Shown here: positions 43,380-53,754 of the stretch, piece after piece
Position numbering within the stretch: the first letter of the stretch is position 1
How the letters are laid out: every line of letters begins with the position of its first letter
Source: Corythucha ciliata
Taxonomy: Eukaryota; Arthropoda; Insecta; Hemiptera; Tingidae
NCBI GenBank assembly: GCA_038030265.1
Contig: CM075942.1
Span: 67,708,926 to 67,772,925 of the forward strand
Length of the DNA: 64,000 bases
Direction: 5' to 3'
Made by a program: the position numbers and the translations under genes
Notes under the pieces: generated by a model
Database searches by the model: none
What the model was told of the DNA's origin: nothing
What the model saw: the letters and a program-made list of their open reading frames with translations, nothing else

Positions 43380-44890
43380 TGTTAGTGTAATCTTGAATCC
43401 CTCCCACCCCTTCCCTGCAAGAACAAACCGGAACAGATGAGCTCGTTTATATTCATTCGACGAGAGAAAGATATAGAAGGGCGATGTGGTCCGACAGTGG
43501 GGCCCTATCGTGGATTAGTCGTGATAATTTAGTACGGACGTGGGATTTGAAGATAAGTCTTTAGAGCACGCAGAACACCTGAATTCATGTAATAAAATTT
43601 CACGAGCGTGGATTTTACCATGTCTCAGCATTTAGTGCTCGCGATTTGGTTCTTCGGTTCTATAGTCTTGAATTGTATAGCTTTGGGCTGCCTTAGAAAT
43701 AGTAAACGTTACACTGTACATCCTTGTACACTATGAAGTATGCATAATAATTTTGTGTTGTTTTAAATTGTATGTTTCTTATTTGTAATTTGGAGTTCTT
43801 TAAAAAACTGAAATCTTACCTTTGTCCGTCATCTGTAAATGCGTAATCGCCCAAGATTAGATCACGAAATCTGTACCTCGGTGGAAGAGAGTACAGCAGC
43901 TCTCCCGCTTGTAAATCCACCGGAAGAGCCATTGAATAAAATTCCGTCTAATTGATATGTCGACGATGAAAATTGTCCGTCATTCTTCACCGGAGTAATT
44001 AGATTTCAGGTGTGAGTGGCGAGCAGTCGCGATGTGACGCGATTATCATCATCAAAAGTCATCATCACCTTCGATGTTAACGGCACACCGCGTCAACGCC
44101 GAACTGAATAGTATTTTAGGGGGAAAGCCGGCGAAGCATTTTTTTCGCGGCTGGGCTGATGCGGCAACGGCGCCGGAGGGGGTTCTCTTTTGAACACGCG
44201 CTAAAAATTCCTGCCGCCACCGCCAACCCCGATGCCACCACCGCAACAGGTTGTCGCGGTAATACGACCTTGCGCAAAATCTTGTTAGGGGTTTATAGTG
44301 TCCACCTCTTCGCCGATATTTCTTTGGTTGGGAGGCAATCAATCACGCTGGGATAGCGGAAAAATTAAATAATTAATGCAATTACGATGTGACTCCATGC
44401 GAGCTCACCACTGAAAAAGAAAGGGCAGCGAATTTAAAGTTTAAAATTTAGCAAGACAGTATTCCATAGGGTTTGAGTATTTTCAACACTTTTATTATTT
44501 AGTTCGAATACGTCTTAATGATGTCAAAAGCTGAAAAGAACAAAGGGTTTGATGAGACTCGTATTCCAAAATAATTGTTAAAAAGTAAAGTACGTGACGT
44601 GCAACCCATCCAACACAAGTTACTCCTGTCTGAACTTAGTTTGACTGCGCTGTTTCATTAATCCCGGACTGAAAAGTAGAAACAACCACGTCGAGGCAAA
44701 AGGAACAAGTTTTTAAGTAATTAACACTGTGGAAGGGCGGGGGTAAGTACCACTTCCAACAGAACCAGCGGCGTGTCGATATCAGGGCGGGAAGGACGGT
44801 AAACCACTCATGTACGGGTCGTGGGGTGCCAAAATTGAGCGGATTACGTCAACCACTTTTGCCTGTTCCTGGTGAACAGGTCCTGAAACC
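43380..44890. other. 1.5 kb without a recognisable gene
   Basis: Apparently unique. A GC-richer patch at 44050-44350 gives overlapping open frames on both strands with Arg/Pro/Ala-rich, low-complexity translations, which I do not accept as a gene. From about 44700 the sequence may be the non-coding 3' remains of the Gypsy element to the right (GTGGGGTGCCAAAATTGAG near 44820). Confidence 0.5.
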
Positions 44891-44901
44891 TTCTTAGTGA
44901 T

Positions 44902-45606
44902 TTAGCCGAGGTCAGACGGGGGATACGCAAGAACGGGGCTCAGCTTCTCGGGATCTGGGCGTAAGCCCTTCGAGTCGATAATAAACCCCAAGTATGTTAA
45001 TTCTTCACAGGCAAATTTGCATTTCTCCCAGTTTACCTGTAGCCCGTTCACCTGGAGACGGCAAAATATTTTCTTTAGGCACTCCACGTGCTTTTCTAAC
45101 GTTGGGGTCGTGATCAACAGGTCGTCGAGGTAGCAATGAACGTACGGGCGCAATTATGCTGGGATGAGCGCATCGATTAGCCGCTGAAAAGTGGCGGGGG
45201 CGTTGGATAGGCCGTACGGTAAAAATTTGTAATGGTAGTGCCCTTTTCCGGGTACACTGAAAGCAGTGATAGGCCGGCTTTCGGGATCAAGTGGCACCTG
45301 ATGGTACGCTTGTTTTAAGTCAATTTTCGAGAGGATTCGAACATTTTCCAAATGGTCTAGTAGTGATCCCATGTGAGGAAGAGGGTATGCGTCTTTCCTA
45401 GTGACGGAGTTTATTTTTCGGAAGTCAACACACATCCTACATTTGCCATCTGGCTTGGGGACCAGAATAATAGGGCTGTTCCAAGGGGAATCCGAGGACT
45501 CAATGATCCCCTCTTCCTGAAGTCGATCTACCTCTGCCTCTGTGTGGGCTTTCATTGCAGGGGAAGTTGGGTAGGCTTTTTGACGGATTGGTTCTGGCAG
45601 GTGCAA
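44902..45606 (-). pseudogene. Second Gypsy element: reverse transcriptase fragment
   Basis: Reads RLQEEGIIESSDSPWNSPII, GKCRMCVDFRKINSVTRKDA, ILSKIDLKQAYHQVPL (motif A) and FLPYGLSNAPATFQRLIDAL, then a stop at 45154. In the same frame HCYLDDLLITTPTLEKHVE (catalytic YLDD) follows, to DLG and a stop at 44902. It lacks the connection, RNase H and integrase, and begins directly after the Gag zinc knuckle with no protease. It is a different family from the 16.4-20.3 kb element. Confidence 0.87.
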
Positions 45607-45609
45607 TTT

Positions 45610-46625
45610 TTAATTGTTTTTCCTGCCGCACCACATTTGTAACAGAACACGTTTCGTGGTTTCGGGCAGGATGAGTACATATGCCCCCCCCCCCTCACGA
45701 CAATTCCAGCACACATAGGGTGGTCTAACTGGTTGGTGTTCTGGTGCTTGAGCAGCACAAAGTTTCCTTGGCGCCGCAATATAAGGACGCTCAATTTTTG
45801 TAGGCGACGGTGTCCAAGCAAACTGCGGTAGCTGGCATGACGAAGCATGGGGTGGGGGAATAAACTTCGCACACTCTCTTTCCACTTCTTCTACATGTTT
45901 ACCCGCATCCAGAAGGGCATCTGAGGAAGTAACTTCTTTATCTGAAAGATATCGCTTCATTTTCGGGTTAACATTCTTCGTTACCCTTTTTAAGATTTTG
46001 TTATCTGTCGGAGGGGTGGGTAGGCGGGATATTAGAGCACGTAGACAGCGGCAAAATCTTGAATAGGTTCATCTGCCCCCTGCGTACGCTTACGGATCTC
46101 GTCTTTAACGGAATTTGTGTATTCAGGAGGAACAAAACGGGCTTCAAATGCTGTGAGGAAGCACTCCCACGTTTTCCATTTGGAGCAGTTTAATCTATAC
46201 CAGTGAAGGGGAATACATGAGAAAACAGAACCTATTTCTCTCAACGCATCTTCGTCTGCCAAATAACTACGTATTTTCTTCTCCCGAACATTTATAATAA
46301 ATTCTGCCGGGGATTCTTCAGGTGAGTTCGAAAAGGATAGAGCCCAGTCTTTGATTACCCTGTACGGCGGCTCCGATAAGACAGGAATAACCATTGGACT
46401 GGACGATGGGGAGGGGGAGGATGCTTGGTTTATTGCGTTAGTAACTGCTGCTTCAGCGGAAATGGACGCGGCAGCGCGATCTTTAAATATTTTCCTGATG
46501 TCATCTCGTAAACGATCCACCGTCGTTGCCGAAGGGTCAGGCGTTCGCGTTCCCAAACTTTCCAATATTTTAATGAGTGCTTCCTTGTCTAACGTTTGAA
46601 CCCACGAAATGGGGAGGCTCGCCAT
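45610..46625 (-). pseudogene. Second Gypsy element: Gag with zinc knuckle
   Basis: Starts MASLPISWVQTLDKEALIKI at 46625. It contains a Pro/Ser-rich linker and a capsid-like region (RVIKDWALSFSNSPEESPAE, WKTWECFLTAFEARFVPPEY) to a stop at 46032. Frame changes follow, and the nucleocapsid FCYKCGAAGKTIKNC (about 45620-45665) ends the Gag. The capsid encloses the element RNA. The join of the knuckle to the RT within a few bases shows that the protease was deleted. No LTR could be identified on either side. Confidence 0.8.
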
Positions 46626-46868
46626 TACAATCGTAAAGGAGTAAAATGCAGATAAACCAAAACAAAAGCAAACTGAAGCAGAAAAGAAACGGAAAGAAAT
46701 TATAAGAGCTTCTTCTTATACTGGAGGGTGAGGGGAGCGAGAAATAAAATTTTAAAAAAATGCTGACTCCTATTTAACAAATATAACCCGCAATTATCTC
46801 TCTCAAAGGTCCAACGTTGGAAGCGCCATTTGTGAGACTCTTTTATGGTGATAGGGTGGGAACCCACC

Positions 46869-46869
<1 letters not shown>

Positions 46870-46904
<35 letters not shown>
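46870..46904. repeat. (AG)n microsatellite forming the LINE 3' tail
   Basis: About 17 AG repeats followed by TGAGAGATTTATTAGG, the LINE 3' terminal sequence read on the minus strand as CCTAATAAATCTCTCA. Simple-repeat tails are typical of LINEs of this group. Confidence 0.85.
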
Positions 46905-46907
<3 letters not shown>

Positions 46908-47255
46908 GAGATTTATTAGGCTTCCAGGGTACAACTGTAACAAACAATGACCTTAGGGCTGGGCCCTCTTGGGTCGTTTAGAGGCTAAACATAATAAAAC
47001 CGGAAAATGACGAACAGTAATAAAACAATGATAAAACAATAATAAAATAAGATTAAATTAAAGAATGAAAATATATAAATTATCCTATTAAAATATCATC
47101 AACATTAAATTGTCATGTTCAATTATTAAAATAAATTAATTCATTATCAAAAAATGTTAAAAAGGTTGAGCAAAATGCAATGACTAGATAGTTAATGATG
47201 GGGAGGGGGCATGAGGGAAAAGGAAAGGGAAAAGGAAGAAGGACATGGCACTGCC

Positions 47256-49055
47256 TTATTCCTCTCTTAACGTGAGACAGAACGAGTAATATCTCTCCCG
47301 AAATTTATTGAAACATCTGGTTCTCTTAATGTTTTCCGGTATCCCGTTCCAAACACAGACCGATTTAACTCCAAATCCCACACCAAGGACTGACGTACGA
47401 TGCTGAGGAACCACAAGGCTGCTCCCACCAGACCTGCCGACTCGGCCAAAATCAGCTCTGGCGACGAAGCCCTCACAGAGGTACCGAGGCTTCCTCAAGC
47501 AAAACATCTTGTACAGAAAGCAGCCCAGCAAGAAGGTTCGGCGCTGAGAGGGCTTAAGCCACCCCAGGCGGGTATAGTAAGGGGTCACGTGGGTGTCAAG
47601 ACTGAGGTCAAAAATGTACCGAATACAAGCATTGAGCGTCCGGTACAACAGCAAATCCAATTCGCTCGACAGACGATAAAAAACCAAGCATCCATAATCG
47701 AAAATAGGCAAAATAAGAGACCGAACAAGATCACGACGGGCCGTCCGGGACAGAAAATCACGGATAGTCTGAAGCTGAACCAAACTACGAAAAGTCCGCC
47801 TCGAAACATCACTAACGTGTTCCCTCCAGGACAACGTTGAATCCAAGGTAACGCCCAGCAACCTGACGCTCTCCATCCAAGGTATAGAGACCTCCCCCAA
47901 CATTAACCGAGACAAATCCCTCCTCCTGAGCATGTTCATATACCTCGAAGAGCCAAATATGATAGCCTTGGTTTTACCTTCATTCAAGATCATTTTGTGG
48001 GCAGCTGCCCAATCCAGCAAGGCATTAATGTCCCCCTGCATCTTTGAAATAGCACTAACAGCTTCGGTTGGCTCAAAAGAAAAATAAATTACGAGATCGT
48101 CAGCGAAGAGGTGGTAACGACAATGGGTCAAACAATCGGAAATTCCGATAAGGTAGATGGCGAAGAGCAGAGGCTCCAAAACCGATCCCTGTGGAACGCC
48201 AGAAAGTGTCTCGAGCAACGAGGAAACCTCAAGCAAATCAGACCCCCCAACATACTGGCTTCGCCCCACGAGGTAATTCCTCAGCCAGGAAAGCACACCT
48301 GCTGAGAGTCCCAAATCCGCTGCTTTGGACAATAGGATACTATGGTCGACTTTGTCAAAGGCTTTACTAAAATCAAAGTGTACTAATGCAGTGACATGCC
48401 TACGGTCGATAGCCTGCCTCACATCCTCGGTAATCTTAACCAACGCCGTCTGCGTGCTGAACCCCGAACGAAAACCCGACTGAAATGGGTCCAAACGGTC
48501 CGTCCTCTCCAGGAACGAGACCAACTGATGATGCACGATCCTCTCTTGCATCTTTGACACGGCTGGCAACAACGAAATCAGGCGGAAGTCCGAGGCCGAA
48601 CTCGGGCGGGGGACCTTTGCCAAAGGGCGAACCTTCGCCACCCTTCAAGCTCTGGGATACTCACCTCCCTGAAGCGACCAATTGAACAAGTGGACAAGAA
48701 CAGGCAAAAGCTCGGTGGAAAATCTTTTAATGAACAACATACCCACCTCATCTATCCCCTTAGCATCGGACCTCGAGAGCCGCATTGAATCGACCACGTC
48801 ATCAACCGACACATCTCCGAAGAAGAAACGACTGTCATCAAACTCGAACGAAGGAATAGGAGGGAAAGCACTAGACGGCTCGGAGCCGGAAGACACAAAA
48901 TACCGATTAATTACATCAACCGAGCTCGGAAGGGAGGTCATTCCACCACGGGCATTTCCCACACCCAACTCCCGGAGGCGCCTCCACTTTTCTCTCTGAC
49001 CACCGCCATCCGCGAAAAGCCCCGCGAAAAAAACACGCTTACCGTCCCGAATCAT
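47256..49055 (-). pseudogene. LINE reverse transcriptase (ORF2 C-terminal part)
   Basis: The frame from 49055 covers the linker (IPSFEFDDSRFFFGDVSVDD). A stop at 48645-48647 is followed in the same frame by AKVRPLAKVPRPSSASDFRL and ISLLPAVSKMQERIVHHQL. VHFDFSKAFDKVDHSILL is motif A; LSGVPQGSVLEPLLFAIYLI and YHLFADDLVIYF (catalytic ADD) follow, then VRLLGVTLDSTLSWREHV and a long C-terminal thumb ending at 47256. With a single stop it is otherwise open for 600 codons. Confidence 0.9.
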
Positions 49056-50071
49056 CTGACCTCGTTCCTCACTCGCCGATACCGATCCCTCACATCAGCC
49101 AAATCATTTCGACGAAGTGATCTCCGCAGTCTCTCGCGAGCCTTAATTTTCTCTCGTATAGCTGCCGTAATCCAAGGAGAGGCAGACTTACGCCCACCTG
49201 CTCTCTTGAAAGGGACGTACGAATCAATGAGCGAGCGCAGTTTCCGGGCAAACAAGTCAACCTTATCGTCCAAAGTCTCCAGGGAAATCAAATCCGCCCA
49301 ATCATCCCCATCAAGCGCCTCATGAATCGCTCGCCAGTTCGCCCGAGACCAATTCCTGACAAAACCGCGACTCCCACCGGAGGCCCCCCAGCTATCGCTC
49401 ACAAACGGAAAGGAAAAATACAAGAAATCATGGTCAGAGATAGCAGGCAAACGAACTTGACCAAAACCATCACCATCAAGAACGAGAGTGTCCGGAACAG
49501 CAACAAAATCCAGAAGTGACTCACCATTATAAAAACGGTATGTCGGGTTAAAAGGAAGTACACTCATGTTAACCGTGCTAAGCAGTCGCGTGAAATAAAC
49601 AAGGTCAGGAGAATGTGTCATAAAGTTCACATTGGCGTCTCCAAGGAGAATAACATATTCCGAAAACAAGGCACCACTGAAAAAAGCGCCGCCTGAAGAC
49701 CATCAGAAAAAGCGCCATGAGGTGGGCGATACAGCACTCCCAGACACACCCTACTACAACCCTCACCCACCTCCAAAAAACATAAAGTCACAAGCCTGCG
49801 AAGCCTCTGAAACCAGCAAAATCCTGCTCAAGAGACCCTCTTTGACATAAGCGACAACGCCTCCACCTCGGCCACTCACTCTATCGTGACGAAGAACAGT
49901 GTAGCCAGGCAGGGCAATGCGCTCGTCACTGATATTTTCCCTTGTGTTGTGATATGTCTCAACAACACATATCACATCATATGAGCTGCAGCTGAAATAA
50001 TCATAAACCCCAGTGAATTTGGAGAGAATGGAGTTCGCATTCAAATAGCCTATTTTCAAGCGGTCAACCAT
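49052..50071 (-). pseudogene. LINE APE-type endonuclease (ORF2 N-terminal part)
   Basis: From 50071: IGYLNANSILSKFTGVYDYF, VICVVETYHN (metal-binding Glu) and VLRHDRVSGRGGGVVAYVKE, to a stop at 49763. It resumes in the same frame from 49669: YVILLGDANVNFMTHS (catalytic Asp and Asn), LLDFVAVPDTLV and LPAISDHDFLYFSF (terminal Asp-His). These are the endonuclease motifs that nick the target DNA. A ~90-bp damaged stretch separates the two halves, and a frameshift at 49055 breaks the link to the RT. Confidence 0.88.
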
Positions 50072-50503
50072 TAGGGTAAATTGTGTGTTCCACTAACCAT
50101 AAAACACAGTGAACGCAGCGGGGTACGCGTGAAAAAGAACCAATAAAGAATAAAACAAAACGAGAAATGAGAGATTTAAGGCCGACAGGGTAAAGGTACA
50201 GGGATGGAGGGAAGGATAGTTTAAAAAGAGATGAAAAAACCAAATAAAAAAGAATAAGAATTGTCATTGCAAATAATGATACAATAGATAACCAAAGTGG
50301 CTGAAGGCCAATGGAACGTCTCCTACTGTGGAACGAGTGATGCGAAGAAGGGAACCTCTGGCGTCAGGCGTGACAAATAAAAATATTACTTCAAAAGAAA
50401 ACCAGCAGAAATAAATAAAAGAAAACATCCGCAATTGATCGTAAGGGGGAAGGGAGATCAACAGAAAATAATATTACTACTCTGGTTTTACGGGGAGACC
50501 GGA

Positions 50504-51350
50504 AAAAAAAAAAAAAAAATCGCTCCGGCAGCTGGCGGTCGGAAAGAGTGCATTTCATTCCGTATACGGATACCCTAAGCCGTCCCAGAAGTAATAATTT
50601 TGATACCATAATTTGTTTCATTAAGCCGAACTTCTTCCTCTATTTTCACCACCCTCTCTTCAAAAATTACGAAAAGTTTCGGTAGTTTTCCAAGGCCTTT
50701 GTTATATATTAAATTTTTGTGCCGGATATATAATACCTAAACGTGTGAATTTAAGCGATTTTTTTGAAATTTAATCCCCCATTTCAACCCAACCCCCATC
50801 AAAGTTTTCGACATATATCAATGGAACCCAGGGCATTCGTTACATTAAATTATTGAGTCGAATTTTAGAGCGCTAAAATGAGCTAGTGAAGTTCAACGCT
50901 ATTTTTACACTTCCACACCGGAAGGACCACCCCCACCACCTTGACTTTTTTGGAAAATTAAAATGGGAATCAAAGGCTGCTCTAACATGGAGTATTTGTA
51001 CTGAATATGATGCATCTAGAATCAACTGGTGCATTGTAGTGATTTTTTGACCATTTCAACCCCTATTCCCCCCTCCACCTTGACCGATTTGGCCCAAATG
51101 CAATACCGACCGGGGTCTTACGACTACTGATTTTTGTGCCAAAGCGCGTTCCGCTAAATTGATTTCTTCGAGAGTTATCGTGCTAACAAGAAAACGCCCA
51201 TAAGCTTATAAATATAAATATATATTCTGGAGACCACTGAATTCGTGTTCTAGAGGTTCTGAAACATGAAAAAAACATGTCATAACCCACGTTTGCCACC
51301 ATCACGGCGGGACCAATAGTGCATTTTGACATAAATGAAATGCACTAAAA
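50504..51350 (+). repeat. Satellite-bearing repeat element, copy C, with a single satellite unit
   Basis: Begins after an A run (50502-50519) with TCGCTCCGGCAGCTGGCGG and GAAAGAGTGCATTTCATTCC, as copy A does. It has about 300 bp of other sequence, one satellite unit (50955-51190, starting AATGGGAATCAAAGGCTGC), an AT-rich stretch (51203-51225), the conserved tail (GGAGACCACTGAATTCGTG) and the terminal hairpin variant (51318-51346). Because it has one unit where copy A has six, the array length varies inside a fixed frame. Confidence 0.85.
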
Positions 51351-51354
51351 TGGA

Positions 51355-52420
51355 TTAAATGGACTATAATACGCGCAAACAAAATAAAATGCTAATTCTG
51401 ACGATTCGCGCTGTGAAAATGGCTAAACTGACAATTTTCTGGCGATTTTCACTGTATAAATGGGCGGTCTGACTCGTATCAGGAAATGGCTAAACTAACA
51501 CTATACGCGCCCTGAACATGACCCAACTAACTGCGCGCCTAAAAAAGACAAAAATGACGATTCGCGCATTGAAAATGTCGAACCATATAATGTCCTGGCC
51601 TGATAATAGTAAAATCGACCACTCTCGCCCCAAAAATGGCCAACCTGAACATTCGCTCAACATGGTTCAATACTGACTATTTGCGCTTTACCTCAACGGA
51701 CTATTCATGCCCTAAAACAGGCTAAAATGACCATTTGCGCCCTAAATTGGCAAAATTGAAGATTTGCGGCTTTGAAACGCGGCCTTCAAAATGGCTAAAC
51801 TGACAATTTGCGCGCTAAATATTGCCAAGTAGTTCTGACTCCGAATAATTTGCGTCTATATGCGCACTAAAAATGGCTAAACTAACAATTGGCGCCATGA
51901 GAATCCTCATAAATGATGATTCTTGACATAAAAATGGCCAAATTGACGATTCGTGCACCCAAAAACGGCCAAAAACATGAAATAAAATACTCATACCCCT
52001 ATATTCATACTTGCCTACACAGACTACTCAGGCCATGAAAATAAATGGCAATACCAACCGTTCGAGCTCGAAAATGACCGAAAATTCCTCTCTCTGAAAA
52101 GATCAAACTTGGGACCTCCGGCTCCAAAAATGACCAATTTGACCACCATCGGACTCTAGAATGTCAATTTGAAGATTCATGCCGTAAAAAAACCGCATCG
52201 ACTATTCCACGCCATAAAAAAGGCCATCATGATAATTTTCGTCCTAAAAATGGCAATTGACCATTCGCGCCGAAAAAGTGGTTTGGTTTGACGGACAAAA
52301 AATGGTAAAACCGACCAACAAAATGTTTGAAATTCGTACTCAAAAGGTGACAAAACTGGGTAGATGCGCCGTAAAAGGAGATTGAAATAAGTCCTTAAAA
52401 CCCAGGATTGGTGCATAAAA
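51355..52420. repeat. Degenerate ~30-bp repeat field of a different consensus
   Basis: Units built from CGATTCGCGCC, CTAAAAATGGC and CAAATTGAC recur about every 30 bp, with large variation (for example GGCTAAACTGACAATTTGCG near 51790 and GGCCAAATTGACGATTCG near 51930). This is a separate sequence family from the GAATTAGCG field. It begins exactly at the end of copy C and fades out near 52420. Confidence 0.72.
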
Positions 52421-53285
52421 AAGGCTAGAAAGTGTAGTCCGTTTAGTAGACGAGGGTTGATTGGACGGAGGTGGACGGGATTCGCGAGGAATGACCCGAG
52501 CAGCTTCCCCGCCCATAATTGAAGGCACTTGTTGTCTTGAATTCTTGAGCCGAATTTAGAAGCGCCACGAAAATCGAATGGCGTACGGCGATTTTTCAGC
52601 CTCCTCCGCCATATTTTTTGTTGACAACTGATTCGAGTGACCCCCCCCCCCTTCCACCCAATTTTACTAAAGATCCGCCCATGATCTGCCTTTGAAGGAT
52701 AGAAAATAGAATTAAGCTCGGTGCACACGATGCATTTTTCGAAGCATGTTTACTTGGATGGTGAAAAAAAACATATGATGCCCATCAGTGACCGGATGTT
52801 TTTTAGAACAGGCAGGCCATCATGCTTCAAAAAAATGCATCGTGTGCACCGAGCTTTATTGTGGATCGCGAATCGCTTTTATGAAAAGAGAGAATGTGTC
52901 TTTCGAATCCCGTCCGAAGTATTGAGATTTCTCCTACATTTCCTGAGGAAAACAGTTTGCTGATTCCTCGCTTTGTTCATACCTTTCACTTACAATTGGA
53001 GTACAAATTTATTTAAATTTACTTCTCGATGATGAAATAGCGGGTGGTACTTCTTTGATGGCAGGTGGCACTCATTTTACCTTCACGCTTCACCGAAAAG
53101 TTGAACGCAACGCGGAGAGAACGACTTAGCTAAGTAAGAACTCCAGTACGGAAAAAGATGAAACCAGAAAAAATTAAAGATAAGATGATGATGAAGAGTG
53201 GCGGAAAAGGATACAACCTTTTTTGTTTGTGAGTGCGCTTTTTATTTACTTGGCTTTTCTTAAAAATCATTCCGATCTTTTCTTT
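52421..53285. other. No gene; holds a MITE
   Basis: Unique-looking DNA with a C run (52639-52651), a 141-bp MITE (52715-52855) and short random frames. No conserved motif seen. Confidence 0.5.
52715..52855. mobile_element. 141-bp MITE with TTA target duplication (PIF/Harbinger-like), copy 2
   Basis: Ends AGCTCGGTGCACACGATGC and GCATCGTGTGCACCGAGCT, flanked by TTA at 52712-52714 and 52856-52858. It is the same length as the copy at 30807-30947 and shares CAGTGACCGGATG in the middle, but the terminal bases differ in a paired way (CCCTGTT against CTCGGTG), so each copy keeps its arms complementary. Confidence 0.85.
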
Positions 53286-53450
53286 TTGCAAGAATTGCAA
53301 GAGTCTAGCACAAGACTCTTGTTCTTGCGCAAGACACATTCCCGGAGTCTTGCAGGATAAGTCTTGGTCTTGCGTCCACAATCAAGTCTTGGTCTTGATC
53401 TTGCTGCAAGAGTTTTGCGAGACGGCAAGAACCAAGACCATTCTTGCCCA
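53285..53450. repeat. CAAGAC/GTCTTG simple sequence
   Basis: About 165 bp dominated by TCTTGGTCTTG, CAAGACTC and GCAAGA in both orientations, strongly self-complementary in places (GAGTCTAGCACAAGACTC). No gene; comparable in style to the GTAATT tract at 30.4 kb. Confidence 0.7.
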
Positions 53451-53479
53451 TCACCAGCTAGGAAGCGAGTTACTCGCAT

Positions 53480-53645
53480 TTAGTCAAGGAAAATGATGTT
53501 ATCCTAGAAAGACGCTAGAAAAATCATATCTCGAAGGGTTTTGATTTTCGGACCATGGCTTATGGGGTGTTTTCGATCACAAATGAGGTCTACTTTTACC
53601 AATTTTTTTCCTGTCACACTTATACGCATCCACCCTGTATTACGT
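53480..53645. repeat. Dispersed repeat end, copy 1 (partner at 63560-63700)
   Basis: Shares TTGATTTTCGGAC, then CGCAAATGAGGTCTACTTT-like sequence (here CACAAATGAGGTCTAC) and ends CATCCACCCTGTATTA. The terminal CACCCTGTA resembles mariner-type right ends. The left boundary is unclear. Confidence 0.55.
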
Positions 53646-53754
53646 TACGAATGCCGAACGCACCTCATTCCGTTCGAGTGTGAAAGTTAGCGCACGGTAC
53701 GCAGCGTAATCGCACGAGTACGGAGTGAGGAGTGCAATACGAGTATCGTACGCT

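Larger units (their letters stand above)
46870..50490 (-). mobile_element. CR1/Jockey-group LINE with endonuclease and RT
   Basis: A minus-strand element about 3.6 kb long without an RNase H domain. ORF2 has an APE-type endonuclease (50071-49052) and RT (49055-47256). The 3' UTR runs to a CT-repeat tail (AG run at 46870-46904 on the plus strand) in place of poly-A. The 5' region (50072-50490) is non-coding. It is the most complete LINE here but carries frame breaks near 49760-49670 and 49055 and a stop at 48645. The clade is best described as CR1/L2/Daphne-like by RT style; I could not confirm it. Confidence 0.87.

Noticed and set aside
44052..44356. Overlapping open frames on both strands in a GC-richer patch
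   Set aside because: Low-complexity Arg/Ala/Pro-rich translation on both strands, no motif, no splice or neighbour support.
47400..47840. 146-codon plus-strand frame
   Set aside because: Antisense shadow of the LINE RT.
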